A stretch of DNA of 64,000 nucleotides, taken from the NCBI GenBank assembly GCA_009809945.1, contig WTPW01000413.1, positions 77,799 through 141,798 on the forward strand, written 5' to 3'. Position numbers and translations under genes: made by a program. Under the pieces are notes generated by a model, which was not told the DNA's origin, searched no databases, and worked only from the letters and a program-made list of their open reading frames with translations. Every line of letters begins with the position of its first letter. Position 1 is the first letter of the stretch. This stretch comes from Gigaspora margarita (taxonomy: Eukaryota; Glomeromycota; Glomeromycetes; Diversisporales; Gigasporaceae). Of this stretch, positions 46,251 to 57,174 are shown piece by piece.

Positions 46251-46282
46251 GCGGTTTGCAAAAATATGTGAAATTTGCTGAT

Positions 46283-46318
<36 letters not shown>

Positions 46319-46923
46319 ATCGATGATTTCTGATTCTGATTTCCGATTTTTTTTAACATTTTTTTTTTTTTTAGATTTTTAAATTGCATATTCATCATTT
46401 TGTAATAATTTGACTGAACATTTTTGTTAAAATGCTGTATAAGTTGTAGGTTCATTGTTTTGTAACATAACTTTTGTAATCATATTATTTGCACATTCAT
46501 CATTTTGCAAAGAATTTGAGTGTTGTTTCTTTTTTAGACCGATAAAATTTACTACTGCATGAGTGAAAAGAAATTTAAAAGTTGTACCAAATTCAATCTT
46601 ATAAGAACTATTACATAATTCTAGCAAATTAATTTGTTTATTACTTAAGAATCATGAAATTCATAAATTTTAGATGTTAGAGTTGCACAAAAAAGATACT
46701 TTGCGCATCCAAAACATGTTCCAGGATATAATTTTTGACCATTAGAAAACTTTGGGTTTTTTTTTAAAAAAATATATATATATATATATATGTATACTAT
46801 ATAAATATACGTAAGTCTTTATATAAATCATCATTAAAAGTAATGTTGAAGAAATCGGAATTCACATCGATTTCTTTTTTTTTTTTTTTTGATCAGCAAA
46901 TTTCACTTATTTTTGCAAACCGC
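46251..46923. mobile_element. 673 bp TIR element
   Basis: GCGGTTTGCAAAAATATGTG and the inverse ending TTTTTGCAAACCGC, both continuing through AAATTTGCTGATC into a long A tract (T tract on the right) and an ATCGATG motif. Absent from duplication copy A. Confidence 0.78.
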
Positions 46924-47689
46924 TGTTACACTCCTAAAATTTTCTGCGCCCAAATCCCCCTTATGATCATCACCCCTGTCCTTACGTCCCTGCACGATCA
47001 CGATCTTAATTCGATTATCCTTACCTTAAATCGCCCCACCACAATGATCGTTCATCCACCCTACGTTATTGCCTTATGTGGTAGTTGTATTAAGACATAC
47101 CCCGGATCCCCAATATCTCAACTGCTCCGATGATGATATTAAATACACCGCGCCCAACTTAAAAGTATAATTAACGCGTCCTTTGAAATGCTCATGCTAA
47201 TATCAGGCTTTCATATATTATCGCAAATCTTCTAGCCTGAAGAAGTGATAATACGGGAATATCGGGAGGTAATAAATCGGGTGTAAGACTTTAATTAGAT
47301 AGAGGCGCGAGGGGAAAGTTTAATTGGTGTTGATGGAATTAAAGAGAACCAATGACGGAAGGAAATTAACCCGGGGGAATTGTATTTAGCTAAACATGTA
47401 TAAAAGACCGTTGTATTTGCCCTACTTGTATCTTTAGGCAATGTCTGAGTGATTTCCTCCTTATATTCATCTGAGTGAATTCTTTTTTTTATCGAATTAA
47501 CTGATCTTGTTTTATTTGATTTATGTTTACAGTGATTATATTATTACATTATTCGTTATTACATATTTCCTCCCTATTCATTATAAACCCATCCTATTCT
47601 TTTACCCCGAACTATTAATATACCTCTAACCCGATTTCTATTTAAAACCCATCCTAATTATCTAAAAATCTGTTTACTATCCAAGTAGC
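46924..47689. other. GC-richer block of unknown nature
   Basis: It lies between two related TIR elements. It has CGCGCC, CCCCGGATCCCC, AACCCGGGGGAA and a TATA-like TGTATAAAAGACC at 47397. No long frame with protein features. It could be an old transposon terminus or promoter carried in with the insertions, since duplication copy A lacks it. Confidence 0.3.
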
Positions 47690-47932
47690 TTAATTTATTG
47701 CGATTTGCAAAATGATCTATTTTTGGCTCACCCTATACAATCACCTGATTATTGTCCCATTGTGTGATTATTAAGTGATTTCTAAGTCAAAATTTCAATA
47801 TGAGCACGTTATTTTCATAATCTTTATTAGGCATAGTTATATACTTGCTAAAAATCGGGTTGTACAATCGCATTGTAAAAGTATGCAACGATCTACAAAT
47901 TTGATCATTTTGCAAATCGCAATAAATCATTT
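47690..47932. mobile_element. 243 bp MITE
   Basis: AATTTATTGCGATTTGCAAA and the inverse TTTGCAAATCGCAATAAA, each followed inward by ATGATC. Its TIR is a variant of that at 46251. Confidence 0.7.
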
Positions 47933-48210
47933 ATTTAACTTGAATCGGAAATTGATAACGGTAATGATTTAAACAAGTTTAGATACCCAGCGATTTTGTT
48001 ACAGTGACCACGGTACAAAAATATATATATTTTTAAATAAATCGATTTATATAAAGAAGGAAGAAAATGAAAATATTTTACAGTATAAGGCTTCTTTAAA
48101 AATTAATGGACAATATCATTTGTCAAAGGTATTTGAAAATTACGTTAAAATAATTAAATTTTATCTATTTAAGGACTCATTTATTTATTTAAAGATAAAT
48201 ATACATACTA

Positions 48211-48838
48211 TCGTCCGGTACAAAAAGATAGATATTTCAAAAATGTAACTAAAAAGTAACTATTATAAAAATTTTAAAATATTTATAATATAACAATATA
48301 TTATTTACAAGTTAATTAATTATAATTTAATTTATTTTTTTTTATAAATTATATTATTTTATAATTCTTTTATACAAAAATAGATGAGAGCCAATGTTTT
48401 AGCATAAAAGATTATAAAAAAATATTTTTTAAAAGTAATTTGATTTTAATTAATATTTTTATCAATTTGTAAATTTAGAGGTTGCAAATAGTAAGTGCTT
48501 AGCTAAAGATAGAATAAACTTATATTTAAAATTTTATAAAAAAATAATGATTAGATAAAAAGTTATTAAATTTTAAATTTTAAAAATTTATATAAAAAAT
48601 ATATAATTTACTATATAATTTATATATAGTTTACTATAACTAAAATATAATAAAACCTAAACCTAAAAACTACTATTAATCAAATTTTTTATTTTTTATA
48701 TAAAATAAATAAATAAATTATATTAAAATCTTTCCTATAACTTAAAAAAAATTTTAAATTAAAAATATTCAATCTATATTAATAAAAAAATTTTTTATTA
48801 ATTTTAATTTAAGGTATGTATCTTTTTGCACCGGACTA
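48211..48838. mobile_element. 628 bp Tc1/mariner-like MITE
   Basis: TCGTCCGGTACAAAAAGATA and the inverse ending TATCTTTTTGCACCGGACTA, flanked by TA. The unoccupied site is in duplication copy A at about 14659-14667 (CATACTATTGACC). The interior is AT-rich only. Confidence 0.78.
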
Positions 48839-48846
48839 TATTGGAC

Positions 48847-49616
48847 GCAAAACTTACGTTTTTGAGACTCCTGCACTTGATACTTTTTTGATACTGATAT
48901 CACGTGCAAATGACTATTACCGGCAAGCTTTTTAAAATTGCACTAACTTTAACTCTAATTACAAACCTTACCCTAATAACAATAAACTATTAAAAAAATG
49001 TCATATAATAAATATTATAACTTTTCTATAAAGAACAACCCACATAAGTTTAATTAATAACTTGGTTGCATGGTCCACGAATAAAATTTACTGTTTTTAA
49101 AAAGTTTAGCACGCTTTATAATATCTTTATTTTTAAACTTTTTAGTTACGGCCTGGTTGTGCAGGTTTTTAACAAAGGTTATATTTATTTTTAAAACGAT
49201 ATTTATATGATGAGTTTTCTTAAAAAAAGAATAAATCTATATTATATGTAACGTTTTTTTAAAAAGATAAATAAAATTTTTAGAAAAAACTCTATCCGTG
49301 TAATAAATGTTTTAAATACAGTATATCATTAAGATCCACGCTTTTTAAAAAACTTTTAGCGTAATTTTGAAATTATTTTATTTAATGTTAGATTTTTAAA
49401 AAAAAAATTCTCATAAAGTTGGTTTCTTGTATGAGATTTTTGAATAACAGGCAATTTTGACTAAAACGAATGCTTGTTTTGAATTTTCAAGATCGTGCGT
49501 GTTATTGTTGTGTCGATTATCACGTGATGATGGTATCAAAAAAGTATATAAATTTTGGGGTACATCTAGGAGTATCAAAAAATTAAGTGCGGGAGTCTCA
49601 AAAACGTAAGCTTTGC
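48847..49616. mobile_element. 770 bp MULE-type element
   Basis: TIRs of about 47 bp (AACTTACGTTTTTGAGACTC and inverse with GCTTACGTTTTTGAGACTC). A perfect 9 bp TSD ATATTGGAC (48838-48846, 49617-49625). It sits directly beside the Tc1-like element. Both are missing from duplication copy A. The 85-codon ORF at its right end is TIR sequence read through. Confidence 0.87.
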
Positions 49617-49676
49617 ATATTGGACTTAATCTATAAATATCAAATTCACGTGACTTTTTTACAGGCATTGAATATA

Positions 49677-50652
49677 CTAATTAATATCGGGTTTCCACGG
49701 TTTATGCGATGTTGGTTCGCCACCATCGTTACGTTTTTGTGTAAATCGGGCGTTGTATTTTAATACATATTTTAATGACTTAAATTGGGATGGGCTAATA
49801 CTTTGTACATCGGCAGAAACAAGCCAACGGACATTTTCGGTACATGGTGGTGTGGTATAGCTACCGATATAACTATAAACCTGTCGAAGTAAACGCGATA
49901 TTTTTTAATACAGTATTATGAAAATTTAAGAAACTATCATCATTAGACATAAATACATACAGTTTTAATCTTTTTAAATATTTGTTTGCCTGCCGACATT
50001 GATATGGTAACATTTTCACCGACTTCCAACGGTTTCTAAAGGTATTTTTAAATTTGAAAAGTAAGTTACGGAAAATATTCATATAATTATTAAATTTACA
50101 TACATAATTAATTCTATCCACAATAGGTTTTAAACTAGGGTCTTCATTTTCTCCAAGATCAAAGAAAACTCCTAGAACAGCAACTTTTGCATTTGCATCA
50201 GAAGTTTTGAAAACCCAATGCCCTTCCAATAATAAATCTCTTCCTTCAATATGATGTTCCGATGGCATATGGAAATGGAATTGTAAAAGATAATATGTTT
50301 CATCATCAACTTTCAAAGTTACGCCATAATTCATTTCTGGGCTAGTACTCCCAGGGCGTTGGACTTGGTAAGTATGACCATTATTTAAGAGAATTAATTC
50401 AGCTTCCTTTGTTATATCCAACTCAATTTTGGTAAGGTTGGTAAAATCCTCAAGTTTAAGATCTATGGGACTTTGTTGATGAACGGCTTTACAGGTTTCA
50501 TTAACTAGGTGCCAATAAGCAGGACCGTTAGAACCAAGATATCCCCATTTAAATTTATCATCGCGTTTGTCTGGACTGAGGACGTATGATGAAGTAAATG
50601 ATAAGCTGATGATTAAATAAACGGTAATTGTAATAAGTAAAAAGAATTTCAT
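49677..50652 (-). CDS. secreted alpha-carbonic anhydrase, copy B (three exons)
   Basis: Paralogue of the gene at 14742-15714. Exons are 50104-50652, 49961-50035 and 49677-49880, phase 0, with GTATGT donors and TTTAG or CGACAG acceptors. About 275 residues. The signal peptide is slightly longer (MKFFLLITITVYLIISLSFT). Canonical QQSPID; QFHFHMPSEHH with zinc ligands H126 and H128, and EGH with H145; exon 3 SYIGSYTTPPCTENVRWLVS. Near the middle it has SPEMNYG where copy A has SKDAVMNYG. Introns 1 and 2 happen to have no stop in the exon 1 frame, so a naive 259-residue ORF (49873-50652) reads through both. Its C-terminal part (FRNLLFKFKNTFRNRW...) is not the real protein. No breaks seen. Confidence 0.93.
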
Positions 50653-50771
50653 TTTTAATTATCGCAAAAAGAAAGAAAAGTTTGAAGTTTAAATATAAAT
50701 TTAAAACTATATTTACACACAACATCATGAAATTTTTTGTTATAAAATTTATGTAGTTCTATTAAGTTATA

Positions 50772-50940
50772 CAGAGAGACCTCATTAATGCACCCTCCCT
50801 AAATGCACACCCTCCTTAAATGCACGCATGAATTCCGGCCCAGTTATATGTTTGACCTCCATTAAAGCACTTTTCATATTGTTCTCTAAATGCATATTGT
50901 AAATTTGGTCCTATGGGGTGCATTTAGAGAGGCCTCTCTG
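50772..50940. mobile_element. 169 bp pogo-like MITE upstream of carbonic anhydrase copy B
   Basis: CAGAGAGACCTCATTAATGC and the inverse ending GCATTTAGAGAGGCCTCTCTG, flanked by TA. It is absent at the matching place in copy A (about 15812-15822, AAGTTATTAAATG). It sits about 120 bp upstream of the start codon and could affect this copy's promoter. Confidence 0.82.
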
Positions 50941-51967
50941 TATAAATGTTATATAAAATTTTTATGTAGATTTACAAACCCAGTGTAACCTTATGTAGTA
51001 AATGTATGATTTGTATTATTTATATAAATATAAAATTCATGTGAATTTCATTTATATTTATATAAAAATAACTTAAATTACTTTAATTAAAAAAGTGGCT
51101 AAGGTAATCATTATTGATTTACTAAGTAAAAATGTACAGCGTGCTGGAAACACTTAATTTAACTTTAAAATCTATTTCAAGCTTAATATTTAAATTAAAA
51201 AATTCTATATAGAAATATATATAGACTTATATAATAACTACATGAAATCTACATTGGGTTTGTATAATTTAGAGTTTCAATCCATTATTCCGAATAAGTA
51301 TCCAAATTTCTTATTAAGATTATTCGGAGATCTGATTTTGTTTATCCATCCGGATAATTTAAATATATAAATGGATGACTGATTTATCCGGATTGGAACT
51401 CTAGTATAATTAAATACATATATAAAAGTTGAATAAATATTCTACATAATTTTATATAGAAACAACTTCTTGATAAATTAGAATAAAAATAGACAACAAG
51501 AAAAACAAAGAATGATTAGAGAATTTGTTTATAGTATAATTAGGAGGCTTAAATAAATTTATTACCGTGGTTCAATGTTCAACATCAGATCATTTTTTGT
51601 AGAAAATCTATAGTCTATCAATCCGTTAATAGTATGCCGAACCACTGAGTTTTAGGCTACTTGCAGATATTATTATACGGCGAAAAGTTCCCATTTGAAG
51701 AATATTTTACTATTATCTAAATGTAGGTTCGGATATTGGCCCAAGTATAAGTTTAACTTCCATAATTGCAATTTTCCAAAAAGCGCGTAGTCAAAAGCAA
51801 ATGCTAGGTCTGATTGTATTTGAAAGCCTGAAACTTCAGTCTATGTCATTGAATTTTTAAAGATACTGTAACGGCATTTAAATGCATAAGATACTAACTT
51901 ATAATGTTTATATTGATAAAAAACGATCTTGAAAATATCAAGATCTTTCTGTATATGCAGTTATGTA

Positions 51968-52539
51968 CGGTGCAATAAATCTAAAAATACAATGACACCT
52001 TATAGAGACAAAATATAATCAATTGAAATTAAATACTTAAATTTATTGAAGTCATATAATTTAATTTTTAATGTGTAACTGGATTATAGGCTACAGATTA
52101 CGCCAAGTGATGCACAGCAAAGTTCATATTTCTTAAATTACCGACTTCAATAAAGTATTTACATACACATTTCATTGTTGTCAATGATTTAGAATTTCAA
52201 TGCATGTATAAGGTATTGTGGTTTTTAGATTTCTTGCACCGTACGTACGTACTGTATAAGAAAACTAAAAACAACAATTACGCCTTATAGAAACAAAATA
52301 TAAACAATGAAATTTAATACTTAAATTTATTGAAGTCGATAATTTAATTTTAATGTGTAACTTGATTATAGGCTACAGATTACGCCAAGCAAATAAACAA
52401 GTAGCACATTAAAATTTATATTTCTCAATTTATCAACTTCAATAAAAGTATTTACATGCACAATTTATTGTTGTTAATGATTTAGGTTTTTTAATGCATG
52501 TGTTTTGTACTTATAAGTATAATTGTGGTTTTTGCGCCG
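51968..52539. mobile_element. two tandem copies of a Tc1-like MITE
   Basis: Copy 1 at 51968-52241 (CGGTGCAATAAATC ... GATTTCTTGCACCG) and copy 2 at about 52252-52539 (CTGTATAAGAAAACTAAAAA ... TTTTTGCGCCG). They share GGCTACAGATTACGCCAAG and TTCAATAAA..GTATTTACAT. They are separated by GTACGTAC and each end abuts TA. Confidence 0.7.
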
Positions 52540-53351
52540 TACGTATATTGAAAAAGTGGAAACTATCGGGGTGTCGGCTAAAAGCTACTAACAACAACGC
52601 TATCTAATCTAAACTCTAGGCCAAGACTATGCTGATTATTTAAGACAAGAAAACTGCCTGGATCCTCGAACTGGCAGGCAGAAAGAGGTGTGGAAGATTT
52701 GGTCCGGGTCTCGAGGTTCGTAGAGTCTTGCTTAGTGATGCGCCATTTATATGATACCGGTACGTACTGTATGTATGGTTCTTTGCCGGCATCTGATTGG
52801 CTGGCAAATGTGATCGGCAATATTTTAGCGTCCTAATATGGAAGTTTTTATTTTTTCGTACTATGGGCTGGGGGTTGCAAGCTAGTGTTCCAAATCGTTA
52901 GTTGAAAAACCAATTAGTTGGCAACTTTTCAACTAATTGATTTATAAAAGTTTAAACAACTAATCGATTTATTATCAACTGGTTCGATACAATTAATTGT
53001 TAGTTATCAATTAGTTATCAACTTACTATAATTTATATTAATCTACAGTATTATTATTAATCGTAGTGATATAACAGAAATCACAACCATTGATTGGTAA
53101 TTAATAATACTTCTCGGGTTGAGATGTATCTAGTGTATTTTTTTTATCAACTTTGCCAGTTTTCAATGTGTTTTACACAAACTTGGTATCCTCCAAAGCA
53201 TAAAGGCACTATTTTTCGTATATAATATGAATTGCTCGGGTACCAATCATAGAGTCAGTACTTTACTTACAGTTGTCATTTTTTTCAATTTTCACTAATT
53301 GAAAATGATTTGGGTGATACTTGATGTAACAGATTAATAATAATAATAATA
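52540..53351. other. mixed non-coding stretch, GC-richer at the left
   Basis: 52560-52840 is GC-richer, with CTCGAACTGGCAGGCAG and ATCTGATTGGCTGGCAAAT. The 80-codon minus ORF here has no known domain. It may be an old promoter or exon. 52885-53030 has mirrored CAACTAATTG/CAATTAGTTG motifs. (AAT)n lies at 53335-53358. Confidence 0.35.
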
Positions 53352-53666
53352 ATAATAACTGTTGCTTATATTTATTAATGATATTAATAATTTAAGTGGT
53401 TCTTTTAGTGTCACATGTTTCTTTTTTTTAATTATACTTGAATCGTTTTATATATTATATTTGAATTGACCTTTTTTTTAAATCACCACTGGATTTTAGA
53501 CCTACTATTAAATGATAGGTTAGATTTAACTATTTTTAATCAAATTTACAGTATATAATCTATTATAGGACAGCTTAAATCCATTATATTAAATTTAACG
53601 GATATCTGTCAGATTTTATTATTAAATTTAGTATACAAATCCAAGTTCTATTATTGTGGTTATAAT

Positions 53667-53818
53667 TAATATTGTCAATTTTATTGGTCAACCCAAATTT
53701 GCTTGGCCTTTTCAACCAAAAATTGGCCAATTTGGCCAAAAAAATATATGAATTTGGCCGAATTGGCCGTTTTTTGGCTAGCCAAAATTATGTTTGGACG
53801 GTAAAATTGCCAACACTG
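53667..53818. mobile_element. 152 bp hAT-type MITE in the left arm
   Basis: The right terminus is GGCAA-type (TTGCCAACACTG) and the left TAATATTGTCAA. GTTATAAT lies on both sides (53659-53666, 53819-53826), a perfect 8 bp TSD. Repeated TTGGCCAA inside. Confidence 0.85.
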
Positions 53819-53934
53819 GTTATAATATTCTGCGAAAGATAAGGAACAATCTATGTCTTTTAAATTTCCATTACATAATAAGCATGAAAATGATAGTCAT
53901 GTGAATGTAAATGAAAATCAAAATAGTTGAATCA

Positions 53935-54190
53935 AGCAACCATTCTAACAGCTTTTTATGATTTGAAAATAAACATTCTAACAGCTCATTATGGTTAGCG
54001 TTAAATAATCATTCTAACAACTTTTGATGATTAGTGTTAAATAATCATTTTAATGATTAGTGTTAAATATCATTCTAACAGCTCTTTATAGTTAGCGATA
54101 AATAACCATTCTAAAGACTCCTTATAGTTATGTTAAATAATCATCCTACCTGCTCTTTATTGTTGCGTTATAAAACCATTCTAACATTCC
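53935..54190. repeat. minisatellite, unit about 33 bp
   Basis: About eight units of the form CATTCTAACAGCTCTTTAT then GGTTAGCGTTAAATAA. The mirrored copy is at about 54900-55115. Confidence 0.7.
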
Positions 54191-55220
54191 CTTTCGGATA
54201 AGCATTTCGTATTTGGATTAGGATGGTTGAGATAATCTCATGATTCGTGAGACATTTGATCAACTTTTATCAACAAAAGGCGATTAGATGTCACTATAAT
54301 GAGCTTCTAAATATATAATTTAAAAACTCTATTGAGGTTTAATATACCGTATAATATCTTATAATTTATAATATCAGAATTGAAAAGTACATGTATATAA
54401 TAGGGATTAGTTAATGGCAAAGATTGCTGTTTTTATAACTTCATGATTATTAAATCAAGTCTATGTCTATATGCGTACGTGCACTTAAAATGTATATGTA
54501 CTTAAAACTAACAAATTAACGATTAAATTTTTATTTATATTATATAATATAAATAAAAATTTAATCGTTAATTTGTTAGTTTTAAGTACATATACATTTT
54601 AAGTGCACGTACGCATATAGACATAGACTTGATTTAATAATCATGAAGTTATAAAAACGGCAATCTTTGCCATTAACTAATCCCTATTATACCGTATACA
54701 TGTACTTTTCAATTCTGATATTATAAATTATAAGATATTATACGGTATATTAAACCTCAATAGAGTTTTTAAATTATATATTTAGAAGCTCATTATAGTG
54801 ACATCTATCAATTAAACATCGCCTTTTGTTGATAAAAGTTGATCAAATGTCTCACGAATCATGAGATTTATCTCAACCATCCTAATCCAAATACGAAATG
54901 CTTATCCGAAAGAGAATGTTAGAATGGTTTTATAACGCAACAATAAAGAGCCGGTAGGATGATTATTTAACATAACAATAAAGAGTCTTTAGAATGGTTA
55001 TTTATCGCTAACTATAAAGAGCTGTTAGAATGATATTTAACACTAATCATTAGAATGAGCTGTTTGAATGTTTATTTTAACACAAATCATAAAAAGCTGT
55101 TAGAATGGTTGCTTGATTCAACTATTTTGATTTTCATGTACACTCACATGACTATCATTTTCATGCTTATTATGTAATGGAAATTTAAAAGACATAGATT
55201 GTTCATTAGAATATTATAAC

Positions 55221-55373
55221 CAGTGTTGGCAATTTTACCGTCCAAACATAATTTTGGCTAGCCAAAAAACGGCCAATTCGGCCAAATTCATATGTTTTTT
55301 TTGGCCAAATTGGCCAATTTTTGGCTGAAAAGGCCAAACAAATTTGGGTTGACCAGTAAAATTGCCAATATTA
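55221..55373. mobile_element. 153 bp hAT-type MITE in the right arm
   Basis: Mirror copy of 53667-53818. CAGTGTTGGCAA start, ATTATAAC on both sides (55213-55220, 55374-55381). The insertion predates the inverted duplication. Confidence 0.85.
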
Positions 55374-55711
55374 ATTATAACCACAATAATAGAACTTGGA
55401 TTTGTATACTAAATTTAATAATAAAATCTGACAGATATCCATTAAATTTAATATAATGGATTTAAGCTGTCCTATAATAGATTATATACTGTAAATTTGA
55501 TTAAAAATAGTTAGATCTAACCTATCATTTAATAGTAGGTCTAATATACAGTGGTGATTTAAAAAAAAGGTCAATTCAAATATAATTTATAAAACGATTC
55601 AAGTATAATTAAAAAAAAAAGAAACATGTGACACTAAAAGAACCACTTAAATTATTAATATCATTAATAAATATAAGCAACAGTTATTATCTATCTATTC
55701 TATCTATTCTA

Positions 55712-55971
55712 TCTATTCTATTCTATTATATTAAAGCACAAACGTCCGTCCGTCACGCTATCGACCAATCAGAAAATTCAACGTAGAATTTTCAAATATG
55801 TGTAAATTGTCGATTATCATCACAGTTGTGCTTATTTTATTGGTCATGACAGCAACTCACTATTGCGTGTTACATAGCCACTATGTAATGATCACGTTAA
55901 AATTTTAATATTTTTTCAGATTATACAAATCCGAATAAGGTAGCTGCGCAACGTAGTTGCTCTAAAACCAG
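55712..55971 (+). mobile_element. short Helitron-like element
   Basis: The 5' side reads TCTATTCTATTATATTAAAG followed by CACAAACGTCCGTCCGTC, a start typical of Helitrons (recalled). Near the 3' end a hairpin GCAACGTAGTTGC (55948-55960) is followed by TCTAAAACCAG, close to the CTAG end Helitrons use. No TIR or TSD is seen, as expected. The exact start is ambiguous within the TCTAT repeats. Confidence 0.45.
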
Positions 55972-56559
55972 GAACGGGTAATTTCTTGTAATAATAATAA
56001 TATACAAATGATGTGATTCAATTGAATTTATTTTAATCGGTAGCAAATTATGTAAAATCGTAATAGTATTGGGAAAAATAATGAACATTTTGTAATATGC
56101 AGAAAATAGAATACAAAACAGCATTAGGTATTGCCATTTAACAATATAAAATTGCGAATGTATTAAATATTTAAATATATGTAGTTGAAATTTTTTTCTT
56201 TAAGTGTGCTACATGTCACATTGGGGTTCTACGTCAACTATGTAAATCAAAATTATTTGTAGTATCATAACTAACCCTATGCGTTGACGAAGTCATGCTA
56301 GGGTTATTATTGCGAGGATCACTCCTTGTGGCTTGTATGAGTTAAGGTTTATATGGATGGCATACGAATGTATGCATTATGGAATTGCATGTGATTGAAA
56401 TTGGGATTTGCATGCGATTTTAGGTCATTGACAAAGGCTATAAGAAGATACATGTAGGCGTAATTAGAGAATTTAGTGCTTTCTTTCTTCGTTTGTCTTG
56501 TCTACTTGATCTCTTCATTGCCCGATTTCGATTTGGCTTCTTCGTGACTGGCCCACCAC
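55972..56559. other. non-coding stretch
   Basis: GC content rises toward 56500. Nothing coding recognised. Confidence 0.35.
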
Positions 56560-56744
56560 CAGTGTTTAAAATATATATGCGGAATCTGCGTAAAGCAAAT
56601 TGAAAATTAGCAAAAATTTTTAGGGATCTGCGGATTTTATTATGTGTTGCGCATGTTGCTCATAATTTTTTGATTTTTTTATTATGCTTTGCAAGAATTG
56701 CTAAGTTTTTCCGCATATAAAATAAAATTGAATTTTAAACACTG
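56560..56744. mobile_element. 185 bp hAT-type MITE
   Basis: The termini are CAGTGTTTAAAAT and ATTTTAAACACTG. CCCACCAC lies on both sides (56552-56559, 56745-56752), a perfect 8 bp TSD. Subterminal TATATGCGGA/TCCGCATATA. Confidence 0.92.
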
Positions 56745-57174
56745 CCCACCACCCCTCCCTTTTGGAAAACGTTGCATCCTGCCGGTTGTCATGCATGTAA
56801 AATTGAGTACGCCACTCCGTGGAAAAAAAAGAGAGAAGGAAAGAAGAGAGAAAGAAAAAGTGAAAGAAGTAGAATGCGCCACACCATAGCGTGGGCCGAT
56901 CCTCATTTGTACTTCGTCACGTGAACACACAGTGAACACACAGTGACAAGCACATGTAAACATAGAAAATTGACAAAAGCACAAGTATGTAAATAGAAGA
57001 TAAAGTAGTGAAGTGGAGCACTACTCCCATATGTATCTTATAATGTCATGTTTAATAAAGCATCCGAGCGAGAATAATAGTGATACAAATTGACAAAATC
57101 GACTAAATAAAAAAAAGTAAATAAATAACCCATTTTTTTTATTTTTTTATTTTTTTTTCAAAACCAAATGGAAA
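56745..57174. other. non-coding DNA before the Sel1 relic
   Basis: Purine-rich AGAGAAAGAAAAAG tract at 56826-56870. A tandem GTGAACACACA at 56921-56942. GC-richer than average. It may be the relic gene's upstream region. Confidence 0.35.

Larger units (their letters stand above)
45730..51965. repeat. segmental duplication, copy B (carbonic anhydrase block)
   Basis: Directly matches 13700-16915 but is nearly twice as long because of inserted elements at 46251-46923, 47690-47932, 48211-48838, 48847-49616 and 50772-50940. The match ends at GATCTTTCTGTATATGCAGT near 51960. Confidence 0.85.
53352..55690. repeat. 2.3 kb inverted duplication
   Basis: The arms of about 1.16 kb mirror each other around 54543 (TATTATATAATATAAAT), differing by point changes and small indels. 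Each arm carries a hAT-type MITE and a minisatellite. It is bounded by (AAT)n at the left and CTAT-rich repeats at the right. Internal differences argue against a simple read artefact. Confidence 0.88.

Noticed and set aside
46924-47570. Solo LTR reading
   Set aside because: TGTTACA and a TATA-like motif are present, but no matching second copy, clear end or TSD was found.
49873-50103. 259-residue single-exon protein for carbonic anhydrase copy B
   Set aside because: It reads through two introns identical in position to those of copy A. The true exon 3 is in another frame.
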